Shown: piece after piece, positions 9,146 through 18,969 of the stretch
How the letters are laid out: the number at the start of each line of letters is the position of its first letter
Numbering within the stretch: position 1 is the first letter of the stretch
DNA from: Bradyrhizobium sp. 186
GTDB lineage: Bacteria; Pseudomonadota; Alphaproteobacteria; Rhizobiales; Xanthobacteraceae
NCBI RefSeq assembly: GCF_023101685.1
Contig: NZ_CP082164.1
Coordinates: 8,618,001 to 8,682,000, forward strand
Direction of reading: 5' to 3'
Length of the DNA stretch: 64,000 bases
Program-made: the position numbers and the translations under genes
The notes under the pieces: model-generated
Seen by the model: the letters and a program-made list of their open reading frames with translations, nothing else
Told to the model about the DNA's origin: nothing
The model's database searches: none

Positions 9146-9762
9146 CGCTTCTTCTCTTCCGCGCCGGCTGCCTGCGAGTTTAACGGGATGTTCTTGTAGA
9201 CTTCGCAGGCCCTTGAGCCCTCTCCGTAAAAATCACTGCAGTCTTGATAGCTTGTCGGCCCCTTGCCTTTGATATGCTCCAGAACATAGTCGACGACTTT
9301 CTCGATCTCCTTCGGCCGGAGAAACGCAGCCGCATCCGGAGGCAAGTCCTTGCCGAGATCTTGAGCCGTGATGTCCGAGTAGCATCGGTAGTCCTTGTAG
9401 GCGTCGCGATCAAAACGCGGCATTCCTGTTCCTGGCCGTCCGCAATGGACGACCTCGACGATTTGATCTCGGGTGAGCTGCGTTGCTCGCAACGAGAGCG
9501 CTGCGCCACCATAGCCCCCGCCTCCACCGCCATGCCATTTGTGGCAGCCGACACAATTTGCCTTTTCGTAGATGCGCTGGCCCTCATCGAGCGCATGGTG
9601 CGCTCCGTTGATAACCTGCCCCGGTACCGGTGTGCCGCCTTCGCCTCGAGCCAAATCTCGTGTCGCGAGAAACGCCAAAGCACTACCTGCGATCAAACCT
9701 ATCGCGCCAAGGCGCAGCGCGCCTTTAGCCCGCTCGTTCACGCGCCCAACCGTCAATTCCAT
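9142..9762 (-). CDS. Cytochrome c, electron acceptor of the PQQ dehydrogenase
   Basis: 206 residues from ATG 9762, preceded by AGAGGAAAG. An uncleaved anchor or signal segment spans about residues 18-36 (GAIGLIAGSALAFLA). The single haem-binding motif is CVGCH (Cys70, Cys73, His74), with the probable axial Met in GTGMPRF (Met114). A glycine-rich stretch follows the haem motif (WHGGGGGGYGG). Two extra cysteines near the C-terminus (YQDCSD and RACEV) may form a disulfide. Located 67 bases after the PQQ dehydrogenase gene, it is best read as the periplasmic cytochrome that takes electrons from that enzyme and passes them to the respiratory chain. Confidence 0.85.
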   Translation of the reverse strand: MELTVGRVNERAKGALRLGAIGLIAGSALAFLATRDLARGEGGTPVPGQVINGAHHALDEGQRIYEKANCVGCHKWHGGGGGGYGGAALSLRATQLTRDQIVEVVHCGRPGTGMPRFDRDAYKDYRCYSDITAQDLGKDLPPDAAAFLRPKEIEKVVDYVLEHIKGKGPTSYQDCSDFYGEGSRACEVYKNIPLNSQAAGAEEKKR

Positions 9763-9829
9763 TCTTTCCTCTTGAACTATTGACGATTTGGGGCGCGCCC
9801 AAGTGTGCCCCACTTCGCCACGCAGCGGA

Positions 9830-11617
9830 TCACAACGCGAAGACGTAGAGCATGGAGCCCGGCGGGACTTTCTCCAGGCCTTTGGTGGAATCGAGGTTCC
9901 ACTTGTCCCAGGCGCCACCCAGTCCCACGAGGATCGCAATATACTGCTTTCCATCGACCGAGAACGTCATGGGCGGAGCGTTGACGCCGCCACCGGTATT
10001 GAATTCCCATACCTTGTTCAGAGTCTTGGCATCGAGCGCGTAGAGTTCTCCGGATGGATGGCCGGCGAACACCAACTCGGGCGTTGCAAGCAGCCCACCC
10101 AGCATCGGGTACTTGGTCTCATACTTGCCGGTAACCTTACCAGTGCTAGCGTCAATGGCGGTTACGCTCCCCGTTATTGGCAGCTTCACGACTGGACCGC
10201 CACCTGTGAAGAACTCGCGCGCCTTCCAATCGCCAGCGTTGGTCTCCTTGTTGTCCAGCTCGTCGCAGCTCTCGATGACGGGGATGTACCAGGTCGTCAG
10301 TTCTGGATTGTAAGCGGTGGGCGGCCAGTTCTTGCCACCGTTATGTCCGGGACAAACGGTGACATGCGTGTTCTTCCGGTTCAGCGTCACCTGAGGATCA
10401 TAGGTCTGAACTGATTTGCTGGGATCATACTCAATCGGCTTTCCGCTCTCGGGGTTAATGCCTTTGGTCCAAGTCACCTTCTTCACGAAGGGCGTTGCCC
10501 AAAGGAAAGAGCCGTCGGCGCGGTCGAGCGCATAGCCGAAGCCGTTGCGATCGGCTTCAAGGACCACCTTGCGCGCCTTTCCCTTGACAGGGATGTCAAC
10601 CAGCACTCTCTCCGCGACGCTATCATAGTCGAACGGATCATTCGGTGTGTGCTGAAAGTGCCATTTGATCTTTCCGGTGTCCGGATCCAGCGCAAGGGTA
10701 CTATCAGTGTAAAGATTGTCGCCCTGACGGTACTCAGTATCAAAATCTGGACCAGGATTGCCGACGCCCCAGTAGATCAACTGAGCTTGGGGATCGTAGG
10801 AGCCGGTCACCCAGGTCGACCCCCCACCCGTCTTCCAGGCATCATGATTATCCTTCCAGGTTTCGTTGCCCGGTTCGCCGTTCCCTGGAGTCGTATAGGT
10901 TCGCCATACTTCCTTTTGAGACTTCAAATCGGTGGCGGCAATCCAGCCGCGGATGCCGTACTCGGCACCCGCCACGCCGCTAATAGCCATGTTCTTAACG
11001 ATCAATGGCGCGCCAGTGATCACCTCGCCCTTGTCTGGATCGGCTACTTTGCGTTCCCAAGCGACTTTGCCGTCTTCCTTGTTGGTCACGACCAATCGCC
11101 CATCGAGGGTATGAGAGACTACAAAATTGTCCCATAGCGCAGCGCCTCGATTGTTAACGCCGCAACAAGCAATGGCACCGGCCCAGTCATGGTCGGTCTT
11201 CGGATCCATTTTCCAGACCAGATTTCCGTTCGCCCCGTGAAGATCGATTTTATAGACAGATCCCCACCCGTCGGTGACATACATGAATCCGTTCTCGACG
11301 ATCGGAGTTCCTTCGAGGCCGCCATGACTCCAAATACCGCCACCCTCGATGCCGCCCAGAGCCATTGTCCAGGCAACGTGCAGCCCCTTGACCGTATTGC
11401 GATTGATCTGGTTCAGCGGTGAGTAACGCTGTGCCGTGTAGTCGCGGTGGTGATGCAGCCAGTTGCTCGTTTCCTGCGTGGCATTGAGAAGCCGCTTTTC
11501 GGTCGTTTCATCCGAAGCAGCCGCCGCATTCCCAAGCACACCTGCCATTACGCCTATCCCGACGATCGTGCTGATGGTCGCCCAAACTCCAGCTTTTGTC
11601 CTGCTTACCTTGGACAT
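9830..11617 (-). CDS. PQQ-dependent alcohol dehydrogenase, lanthanide-type signature
   Basis: 595 residues from ATG 11617, with a GAGGAG ribosome site. A signal peptide covers about residues 1-34 (ends GNAAAASD). The body is the eight-bladed PQQ propeller. The vicinal disulfide Cys151-Cys152 (IACCGVNNRG) and the GNPGP motif (Asn287) are present. The catalytic Asp region reads PFDYDSV, giving Asp330 and Asp332. The second Asp two residues after the catalytic one marks lanthanide-dependent XoxF/ExaF-type enzymes, whereas calcium enzymes have Ala or Ser or Thr there. There is no fused C-terminal cytochrome domain; a separate cytochrome c gene follows. It should oxidise an alcohol in the periplasm; the substrate is unknown. 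Confidence 0.9.
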   Translation of the reverse strand: MSKVSRTKAGVWATISTIVGIGVMAGVLGNAAAASDETTEKRLLNATQETSNWLHHHRDYTAQRYSPLNQINRNTVKGLHVAWTMALGGIEGGGIWSHGGLEGTPIVENGFMYVTDGWGSVYKIDLHGANGNLVWKMDPKTDHDWAGAIACCGVNNRGAALWDNFVVSHTLDGRLVVTNKEDGKVAWERKVADPDKGEVITGAPLIVKNMAISGVAGAEYGIRGWIAATDLKSQKEVWRTYTTPGNGEPGNETWKDNHDAWKTGGGSTWVTGSYDPQAQLIYWGVGNPGPDFDTEYRQGDNLYTDSTLALDPDTGKIKWHFQHTPNDPFDYDSVAERVLVDIPVKGKARKVVLEADRNGFGYALDRADGSFLWATPFVKKVTWTKGINPESGKPIEYDPSKSVQTYDPQVTLNRKNTHVTVCPGHNGGKNWPPTAYNPELTTWYIPVIESCDELDNKETNAGDWKAREFFTGGGPVVKLPITGSVTAIDASTGKVTGKYETKYPMLGGLLATPELVFAGHPSGELYALDAKTLNKVWEFNTGGGVNAPPMTFSVDGKQYIAILVGLGGAWDKWNLDSTKGLEKVPPGSMLYVFAL

Positions 11618-11705
11618 CCTTGTCGCTCCTCTAGTGGTAATTTGTTCTGTTGATTGTGTTCGAGCTCGATCGCGGTTCGAGGCGATCGCGATTGGACCTG
11701 AGCGT

Positions 11706-14027
11706 CTAGACTCGGATCTGATTGCCTGCCGGAAGAGAACGGATACGTTTGCCCGTGGCCGCAAAAATAGCGTTGCAGAGCGCAGGCAGAAAAGGCGGCA
11801 CTCCCGGCTCGCCGACACCGCCCGCGGGCACGTCAGAACCGTTCGGAACGATGTGAACACGCACATTTATCGGTGCATTGTCTATGCGGGCCACCGGATA
11901 GTCATCAAAATTGCTCTGCTCGGCGCGGCCATTCTTGAACGAAATCTCGCCGATGAAATTGCTGAGCCCCATGACTGCTGCCCCCTCAATCTGGGACCGA
12001 ATCCGCTCGGGGTTGACGGCAAAACCGCAGTCGATAGCAGTCTCGACGCGCGGGATGATGAGCTTTCCTTGACGATCCACCCCAACTTCAACAACTGTCG
12101 CCACGTACGACAGGAAGCTCCGGTGTGCTGCGATTCCGAGCCCGCTTCCCTTTGGAAGCGATCTTCCCCAGTTCGCACGCGAGGCCGCCAAGTTGACCAC
12201 GTTCGCGAGCCGTCCGGTGTCGATGGGGTAGGTTGAATACGGATCGCCGTAGTTCCAAAGCGGATCCGTCACCCCGAGTGTCTCAAGCTCAAGCTGTCGT
12301 GGGAGCCCGATGATTTCGAGGAGGAAGTCTTTGGGATCCTTCCCCAAGGCCTGTGCGATCTCTGCGATAAAGGATTGTACGGCAAACGCATGAGGTATGT
12401 TGTTGACTGACCGAAACCAGCCAATTCGCGTCAGCGCCGCCGCTTCACCAGTCTCGACGCGCATATTTGGGATGTCCAGCGCAACATCTGTAAGCCCCAA
12501 CCCAAGTTCAACAGCCTGCTCGCGCTTCGGGTCAGGCTTGAAATTCGCAAACAAGGTCGGCGCCACCGAACGATGCCGCCATGCAATCACTTTTCCCGAT
12601 GAGTCAACCCCTGCGTCCAAGCGCGAATAAGTGACAGTATGATAGAAGCCATGATGGAGGTCGTCCTCTCGCGTCCAGGCGAGCTTAACCGGCGCGCCAT
12701 CGAGTGCCTTCGAGAGCAGTACGGCTTCCTGCGCGAAATCCGATTGGCACTTTCGGCCAAAGCCACCGCCAAGAAGAGTGACGTTCACTTTGATCTTCTC
12801 GATTGGCAAATCGAGCAGCTTGGCGAATGCTTCGCGCGCGCCAAACGGATATTGCAACGGAGCCCAAACCTCGCACTCGCCATTGCGAATGGCCGCTGTC
12901 GCAACCAGCGGTTCCATCGAGGCTTGAGCGAGGTGCGGCACGTAATACTCCGCGGATAGAACTTTCGACGCGGCCGCGAACGCCTTGTCGAAATCTCCCT
13001 GATTGCGCTCGATACGACCCGGCTTGTTCGCCACTTCGGCCATCTGCCGTCGATATCCGGCGGAATCGTAATCCCCATTTGCGCCGTCTTCCCAGTCGAC
13101 CTTCAGGGCTTCTCGACCCTTTATGGCCGCCCACGTGTTCGTAGCCACCACCGCGATCCCTCCAAGAGGTGAGAATGCGGCAGGCGGCGCCCAGCTGACC
13201 TTGAGTTCCAAGACCTTTTCGACGCCTGGAATTTTGAGGGCATCTGTTGCGTCCAAGGACTTTATCCTGCCGCCGACCACGGGAGGACGGGCAATTACGG
13301 CGTATTTCATGCCCGGCAAGCGGACATCATATCCGTACTCCGCCTTGCCGACAGTGATGTCGAACAAGTCATAGATTGGGATCTTGCCCTGCCCCATATA
13401 CCGGAAAGCACTATCAGGCTTGAACTTGAGGCTCTCTGCTGGCGGGGTCGGCAAGTCCATCGCGGCTTCGGCGAGTTCACCGTAGCCGAGCTTGCGGCTG
13501 GTCGATCGATGTATGACCTCGTGATTGGCCGCTTGAACCTCTGATAAGGCAACTCCCCACTGTGTTGCCGCCGCTTGCTCCAGCATCTGGCGCATCGCCG
13601 CGCCGACTTGTCTCATCGGTTGGAAGAAGTGACGCATGCTACGAGAGCCGTCGGTGTCCTGATTGCCGTACCGCGGCTCATCGGCGACCGCTTGGACTAT
13701 ACGGACCTTCGACCAATCCGCTTCCATTTCGTCCGCCACCACCATCGGAAGTGACGTTCGAATCCCTGTGCCCATCTCGGAACGGTGGGCCGTAATCAAA
13801 ACGATCCCCGACGAATCAATCGATACGAAGACATGCGGATCATTGACAACACTATGCGGCATCTGAGCGCCACCGGTTTCGTATGCTAGACCCGGCTCGA
13901 GGCTAGAGATCTCGGCAGCGAGAACGAAGGCGGCCACAGCGGCCGTCGAGCGAAGGAACTGACGGCGGCTAACGTTCTCGATTTTTACGCAAGGACTGGA
14001 CGAGGTTCTCGGCGCATGCACGTTCAT
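11706..14027 (-). CDS. Molybdopterin-binding subunit of an aldehyde/heterocycle oxidoreductase (xanthine oxidase family)
   Basis: 773 residues from ATG 14027. The N-terminus is a twin-arginine signal (SRRQFLRS at residues 20-27, then a hydrophobic stretch), so the folded enzyme is exported. The protein matches the isoquinoline 1-oxidoreductase beta-subunit type, with two molybdopterin domains. Visible motifs include LGGGFGRKCQSDF, GWFRSVNNIPHAFAV and, near the C-terminus, the GVGEPGVPPFLPAL block that holds the conserved active-site Glu. It starts within two bases of the stop of the 2Fe-2S subunit gene. In an operon with a PQQ alcohol dehydrogenase it probably oxidises the aldehyde product to the acid in the periplasm. 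Confidence 0.88.
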   Translation of the reverse strand: MNVHAPRTSSSPCVKIENVSRRQFLRSTAAVAAFVLAAEISSLEPGLAYETGGAQMPHSVVNDPHVFVSIDSSGIVLITAHRSEMGTGIRTSLPMVVADEMEADWSKVRIVQAVADEPRYGNQDTDGSRSMRHFFQPMRQVGAAMRQMLEQAAATQWGVALSEVQAANHEVIHRSTSRKLGYGELAEAAMDLPTPPAESLKFKPDSAFRYMGQGKIPIYDLFDITVGKAEYGYDVRLPGMKYAVIARPPVVGGRIKSLDATDALKIPGVEKVLELKVSWAPPAAFSPLGGIAVVATNTWAAIKGREALKVDWEDGANGDYDSAGYRRQMAEVANKPGRIERNQGDFDKAFAAASKVLSAEYYVPHLAQASMEPLVATAAIRNGECEVWAPLQYPFGAREAFAKLLDLPIEKIKVNVTLLGGGFGRKCQSDFAQEAVLLSKALDGAPVKLAWTREDDLHHGFYHTVTYSRLDAGVDSSGKVIAWRHRSVAPTLFANFKPDPKREQAVELGLGLTDVALDIPNMRVETGEAAALTRIGWFRSVNNIPHAFAVQSFIAEIAQALGKDPKDFLLEIIGLPRQLELETLGVTDPLWNYGDPYSTYPIDTGRLANVVNLAASRANWGRSLPKGSGLGIAAHRSFLSYVATVVEVGVDRQGKLIIPRVETAIDCGFAVNPERIRSQIEGAAVMGLSNFIGEISFKNGRAEQSNFDDYPVARIDNAPINVRVHIVPNGSDVPAGGVGEPGVPPFLPALCNAIFAATGKRIRSLPAGNQIRV

Positions 14028-14029
14028 CG

Positions 14030-14482
14030 TTAGACCCCCCTTGAGGCTGTGCGCACCGCAGACTGAATCCGCTGGTAGCAGCCGCAGCGGCATATATTCC
14101 CCGCCATTGCGTCGCTGATCTGCTGATCGGAGGGGTTCTTCATCTCGGCAAGGAGAGCGGCGGCCTGCATGATTTGTCCTGCCTGGCAATAACCGCATTG
14201 CGGGACGCGCTCCTCGCGCCATGCCCGCTGAACGGGGTGATTGCCTTCTGCATCCAACCCCTCGATTGTGGTGACTGGTTTCGCGACGTCACCTACGGCC
14301 GTGATGCACGAGCGGATTGCATCGCTGCCTACGTGCACCGTGCAGGCGCCGCACTGAGCAATTCCGCACCCATATTTAGTGCCCGTGAGTCCGATCACAT
14401 CGCGAAGCACCCACAGCAGCGGCGTATCCGGAGACACGTCGACAGTGCACGATGTCTTGTTTATCGTGAGCTCAATACTCAT
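14030..14482 (-). CDS. 2Fe-2S subunit of the molybdenum hydroxylase
   Basis: 150 residues from ATG 14482, preceded by GGAGGTCTGGAG. The protein has the two iron-sulfur domains of this family. The plant-ferredoxin-type cluster uses [14 protein letters not shown] (Cys39, Cys44, Cys47) and Cys59. The alpha-helical cluster uses QCGYC (Cys96, Cys99) and ICRCGCY (Cys131, Cys133). It transfers electrons from the molybdenum centre to an external acceptor. It has no signal of its own, as expected if it rides with the twin-arginine-tagged large subunit. It is the first gene of the leftward operon that ends at the terminator near 8250. No FAD subunit gene is present, as in isoquinoline 1-oxidoreductase-type enzymes. 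Confidence 0.88.
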   Translation of the reverse strand: MSIELTINKTSCTVDVSPDTPLLWVLRDVIGLTGTKYGCGIAQCGACTVHVGSDAIRSCITAVGDVAKPVTTIEGLDAEGNHPVQRAWREERVPQCGYCQAGQIMQAAALLAEMKNPSDQQISDAMAGNICRCGCYQRIQSAVRTASRGV

Positions 14483-15229
14483 CTCCAGACCTCCTCCAGA
14501 TGGGGCGCTTGGTGGCTTCCAAGCCAAGCGATCGACGATTGTGGGCAGCGGCACGTCCGGGAGGCGCACAACACTTCCCGAGCTCCAAGACGCGCAGCCT
14601 CGTAGCTATCGTCAGCAATCAATCGGGTTAAATAGGAGCGAAGCTTGTCACTTGGACAATGATCGGCCCCGCACGTCATTCCGTGCCTGTCGTTCGTCCC
14701 TCCCGTTTTATGTCTTGACTCAGCTTTTATGGCTTTAAAATAGCTTCCGATCTTTCGAGATCGAAACCGCAGGCTTGAGTGATACCGAAGTGGCTGCTCA
14801 CAATCGCGTTCCGTGATGATCAAAATCCATCAAACGCCCTAGACGGGCATTCGATGGAATCGGCGATCAGGGAATTGACGCGAGGCGAAAGAAACAGACA
14901 AGCTCTGCGCCTGACGCCAGGATTGCGCGACCGGCCCTGCAGCCCAAGGTGATGTCCCGCGCGCTATCGCGCTCAATACTTGGGATAGCCTGAATGGCTT
15001 GGAAAGCTCTGAAGATTCTGGAAGTGTCAATGGGCATGGAAATCAACACGTACGCCTGGGCTTCGGCGAGTAAGAACGTGCTAAAAGAATTGCCGCGGCA
15101 TTCGGTGGCGATGCTGCTGAAGCCGCGGCAGTGTTTTTGAGTGTCACGCAGCGTTTCAACTCTCATCGCGTGACTCGCGTACGATCTGGGCCGGGCACGA
15201 GTAAAACTAGCCCGCACCAGCCCTTGCGC
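14483..15229. other. Region upstream of the operon, no intact gene
   Basis: No frame here has convincing coding character. The part near 14500-14830 should contain the promoter of the leftward aldehyde-oxidase/PQQ operon. The part near 15230 abuts the dead IS256 transposase and may include its degraded end. Confidence 0.4.
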
Positions 15230-16208
15230 CCTGGACTGAGCAGACTAATGGCGCCAAGTCCTGGCTACGGGTCGTCAGCGAGCCCCAGCCGCGCAATGAG
15301 CCCTTGGTGCGCACAGTCCGGTGTCACCTATGGCGAATAGGCCCTCGATCGGATCGAGGGCAGACGATGCCCAATGCTCGGCAGGGGAGTCGTAGAGGGT
15401 CAGAAGTGCGTCGCGATCTGACCAGGCAGTCGACCGCCCGGCCGCACTTGGCGTGGTATTTCTCGGCGAAGAAGTTGATCGCTGCTTCGGCAGACGCCCT
15501 GATCGGGCGCGCGGTAGCCATCTTCATGGTGGCCCGCACCTTCGCACCGAGAGCGGGACCTTGTAAGACATTCAAGGTCTTGTGCACGGACCATCGCTGA
15601 TGCCGCGTCCCATCTCGTCGAACGCCTCCCCAGAAGCCCAGCGCGCTGTCGTCGACGGCCATTTCCGGGGCGATTTGCACCCGGCGCTGCTCAATGTCAA
15701 TCTGTCGATCAAGAGCTCACTCAGCTCTGCGCGCTGTCGCGCACGCCGCCCTGAAAGCCGATCAGCTCCTTCTTGCCTTCCGGAGCCGCGCCCATCAGCA
15801 CCAGCATACATTCCCCGTCTTCCATGCGGGCCTGAAGGAAGAGGCCATCGGCCCATACGTACACTATGGCCGGGCCAACAGATCGCCCCTCTGCCGGCGC
15901 TCGTACTCGCATTGCCACGCGGTCGTCAATCCGCAGACCACCGCAGGCGACAGGTTGGGAGTGTTTGCCCAGCAACGCCGCCAGCGCCTACCGGAGCGAT
16001 GCCGGCCTGGATCGTCCGCCGGGCCATGACCATGCCGGACGACACAGGCGCGCCCGTCTCAAGTCCTTCAGCGTGGCAAGAAATGTTTCACCTTCGATCT
16101 CAATACCGTGTGCCAGAAGCTGCTGCGCACGACACGCAGGGTATCCGTCAGTGGAGCGTAGATCTCGTCAGGCTGACGAAGCGGGCCAATGTTGCTAGGC
16201 GCATCCAT
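15230..16208 (-). pseudogene. IS256-family transposase, heavily frameshifted remnant
   Basis: Reading leftward from ATG 16208, pieces of an IS256-type transposase appear in successive frames. They are PSNIGPLRQPDEIYAPLTDT, then YVWADGLFLQARMEDGECML and LMGAAPEGKKELIGFQGGVR (near 15720-15870), then APEMAVDDSALGFWGGV and SAEAAINFFAEKYHAKCGRA (near 15420-15680), then a decayed DALLTLYDSPAEHW (near 15350). At least four frame changes and several stops separate them, so no active protein can be made. No clear terminal inverted repeats were found. The element marks old transposition at the edge of the catabolic operon. Confidence 0.8.
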
Positions 16209-16562
16209 GGCGTATCGCTCTCATTGGGAGGTTCTGGCAGGCTCGACACCCGCCGCGATACGCGGCCTATCTCAGGCCGTCATTCCCCACGCTCCCGCAT
16301 AGCTCCTTATCAGGTTCTACAAAGAGATTTCTGGAGTGCTAAGCCGGTATCCCTGCGGCTTAGGCCGAATGCTGCGCTAAAATCAAGCACCGCTCCAAAA
16401 CGCTCCCCTCCTCGACCTGCGGCGACACCAGGACGATCTCGCCACCGCCATCCTGCCTATCGAATGTAGCAACCACTTCGCCCGAAGATCACCGATTTCG
16501 AAAATATTCCCGCGAGCCGCAGCCGATGGTAAAGCTTGGCCGCTTGATTTTGGGTGGCTGCA
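16209..16562. other. Intergenic region, probably IS remnant end
   Basis: Nothing coding is recognised. The bases just right of 16208 would be the left flank and end of the IS256-type remnant. Confidence 0.35.
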
Positions 16563-17288
16563 TTAGGTCAATCGCTCGAAGATGACGTTGATGTCGGTCA
16601 TTGCGGCAAGCCGGTATGATCTGCATTCCATCAAATTGATGATACGAGCCCTGTTGCCCTTCAGAAAATGCTCGCTTGGCTCGCACTGGATGACAGCAGG
16701 TCTGATACGCTCGTAGTCAATCGCTTTAATGAGATCGTGATCCAGTCCTTCGCAATCGATAGACAAGAAGTCGACCTTGTTGGAGTATGGGATCAATAGC
16801 TCGTTAATACCCACAGCGCTCACCTCGATATGGTCTCGGATACCTCCTAAGCCGTCGAAGTCGCCAAAACTTTTAACATGTGCTTCATCCACAGACGAAA
16901 GCTCATGGGCGTTTCCGATGAAGAGCGTGGCGGAGGCCTGCGGAGCAGGCAAGACAACTGCCGGCACGAGAACGTCTCTCGGGCGCGCAGTCCGGATCAG
17001 CGCTCCCAACTCAGGATTGGGTTCAACTAGAACACCTTGCGCGCCCCTTTCGTACATAAGATAGGTACTCGAGGTAGATATGGGATGGTTGGCTCCGATC
17101 TCGACATAGAATATACTGTCCCAAGATCTTAGGCTTTTGCAGAGTCTTGCAGCCAAAATTCCTTCCAGAATGATGTCTTCGCCCGCTTGGGCATAGCTAA
17201 CCGGGGCGAAGTGCTTGATCCGAGACTGCGGAAGATGAAGCCTATCGACCTCTTGAATTATGGACTGATTTTCAAACTTGGAATGCAC
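16563..17288 (-). CDS. FkbM-family methyltransferase
   Basis: 241 residues from GTG 17288, with GGGGGTG upstream; no internal ATG would keep the N-terminal part. The protein fits the FkbM methyltransferase family: the SAM-binding glycine-containing segment YVEIGANHPISTSST, the acidic end of the second strand VLVEPNPELGALI, and the later VDFLSIDCEGLDHDLIKAI block. FkbM-type enzymes O-methylate sugars or polyketides and are common in surface-polysaccharide and secondary-metabolite loci. Here it stands alone between an IS remnant and a small orphan frame, so no pathway can be assigned. It appears intact. Confidence 0.82.
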   Translation of the reverse strand: MHSKFENQSIIQEVDRLHLPQSRIKHFAPVSYAQAGEDIILEGILAARLCKSLRSWDSIFYVEIGANHPISTSSTYLMYERGAQGVLVEPNPELGALIRTARPRDVLVPAVVLPAPQASATLFIGNAHELSSVDEAHVKSFGDFDGLGGIRDHIEVSAVGINELLIPYSNKVDFLSIDCEGLDHDLIKAIDYERIRPAVIQCEPSEHFLKGNRARIINLMECRSYRLAAMTDINVIFERLT

Positions 17289-17718
17289 AGGTTCACCCCC
17301 AACGTAACCAGCAATCTTGCGACACGCTCACTACAACCGTAGGCTCTTTGCTCATCATCCCAGCAATCGGCGTGCCACGTCGAATACCGTGCTCGCCCGC
17401 GTAGCGAGAGTGAAACACGCATGCGTGCCAACATGTCCGCTGGAATGGTCGCAACATTTTGTCGGGTACGCGACATCGATGCGATCTATCTGACCTGCAT
17501 AGAGAGGAGGAAGCCCCACCTCTAAACCGACATCGAACTCTGATTGAGATGAGCTGCGCTACGACGATCTGGCATCGAGGCTCACAATTACGACCATCTA
17601 TAAATGACCGAGGCAAAAGTGCTAGGGATCGACAAGAGTGTCTTGGATGGTACTGACCTGCTCCGCATACCTTACCGACGCTGATCTTCGCTCGAAAGCA
17701 CTGGACGGGAGTTGAGCC
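17289..17718. other. Intergenic region, no gene seen
   Basis: About 430 bases without a credible frame, separating the leftward FkbM gene from a rightward small frame. No hairpin or repeat stands out. Confidence 0.4.
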
Positions 17719-18000
17719 ATGTGCCTCGTCAATCTCATCACGCTTGTCGGCACCGAGGGCATTTCCTCGCTTCGTCAAATTCGGCGCGCCGCATTCCACA
17801 TCACGCGCTTTTGGAAAGACGCGGTGGGTCGAACTCCAAATTGGATGCTAGACGGCAATTTGCGGTTGCTCTTGCGTATTCCTGTTTTGGCCCGTCAGAA
17901 TGAAGCGATCCGCACGATTATCTCTGAAATTGCGCAAGAGGCTCCCGGACCCGCCAGCTACACCGCGCAAAGGGACGGTCTGCGCTCGCTCCGCAGTTAG
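17719..18000 (+). CDS. Small orphan protein, uncertain
   Basis: A 93-residue frame from ATG 17719 with GGGAG upstream. It is rich in Arg and hydrophobic residues and contains no motif that I recognise. It ends just before the end of the leftward oxidoreductase pseudogene. It could be a fragment of a larger lost gene or chance coding. Confidence 0.3.
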   Translation: MCLVNLITLVGTEGISSLRQIRRAAFHITRFWKDAVGRTPNWMLDGNLRLLLRIPVLARQNEAIRTIISEIAQEAPGPASYTAQRDGLRSLRS

Positions 18001-18010
18001 AGCGAAACCG

Positions 18011-18908
18011 TTAAGGGCCGGAGAAATGAGCTAGCGTCAGCTCGCCTTTGCCCGCCATAACTGAGACACGGAATTTTTGCGCCGCAGCAGTCAAGACCGG
18101 CACCGACACTGCACTCTCGCCTGCTAAGCGCAAAGCGCACTCGATATCCTTTGCCGAATTCGCAATTGATATTGCCAAGACATCGGGTTTCTCGCCCAAC
18201 AAAAAGGCCACGAAAGCTTGGAATATTCCGCTATTAATAGAGCCGCGACCGATTAAAGAGCGGAGTATTACGAGATCGAGGTCAAGACCGTGCGCAAATT
18301 GGCAGACCTCCGCGGCTACCGCCGCTATGCCCATCGTCATACTGTTGTAGACAAGTTTGATCTTGTGACCTTGTCCGACATCGCCGACATGAAGAACGGT
18401 CTCACGAAATGCAGCAAGAATGCTTTCAGCGACAGGAAAACGCGTTTCATTAGATCCGACCATCGCGTTTCAGAAGGCCAACCTCTGCTTGTTCGGGGCT
18501 CCGTGTTACTGGAGCGTCTATGAAGCTTATGCCATGTTCTTGAGCTTCCTCAGCCAGCGCGATCGTCGAAGCAGGATAAGAAGTCGTGCAGTCAATTATC
18601 AAACCTCCCCGCGGCATATGGACGAACAGTCCATTTTCCCAAGGCACACTGCCTCCACCTCGCAGCTTGAAGGCAAGGATAGCACGACCGCAGTTACATG
18701 TTGCGCCAGCTCCGTGATCGAAGGATGTTCAAGGGCACCCGCGCTAATCAGGCGATCCGCACCGAAACGAGTTTTGTTGGCCTTGATATGTAACTCCATT
18801 TGGTGGCGCAACAGGCTGATACCCATGCCGCTTCCCATGCGCCCTAATCCAATAAGCCCAATTTTCTGCTGTGCAGCTTTGGGGGCGACGTTGAATAGTC
18901 GGTCTTCG
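18011..18908 (-). pseudogene. Beta-hydroxyacid dehydrogenase-type oxidoreductase, frameshifted paralogue
   Basis: Read leftward, three frames together spell a protein closely matching the intact gene at 26224-27150. They are QQKIGLIGLGRMGSGMGISL (near 18850), LIIDCTTSYPASTIALAEEA and FIDAPVTRSPEQAE (near 18500-18610), and HVGDVGQGHKIKLVYNSMTM through KGELTLAHF (18011-18463). The frame changes fall near 18650 and 18470. No start codon lies in frame upstream of about 18908; a stop precedes. The family reduces or oxidises beta-hydroxyacids with NAD(P). It is on the opposite strand to its intact paralogue, so the pair looks like an old inverted duplication, one copy of which decayed. Confidence 0.85.
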
Positions 18909-18969
18909 ACCGATCATAGGTTCTTCGGAACAAATGGTGTGCGCTGGTCACAAGGAGATTCGTACCAAC

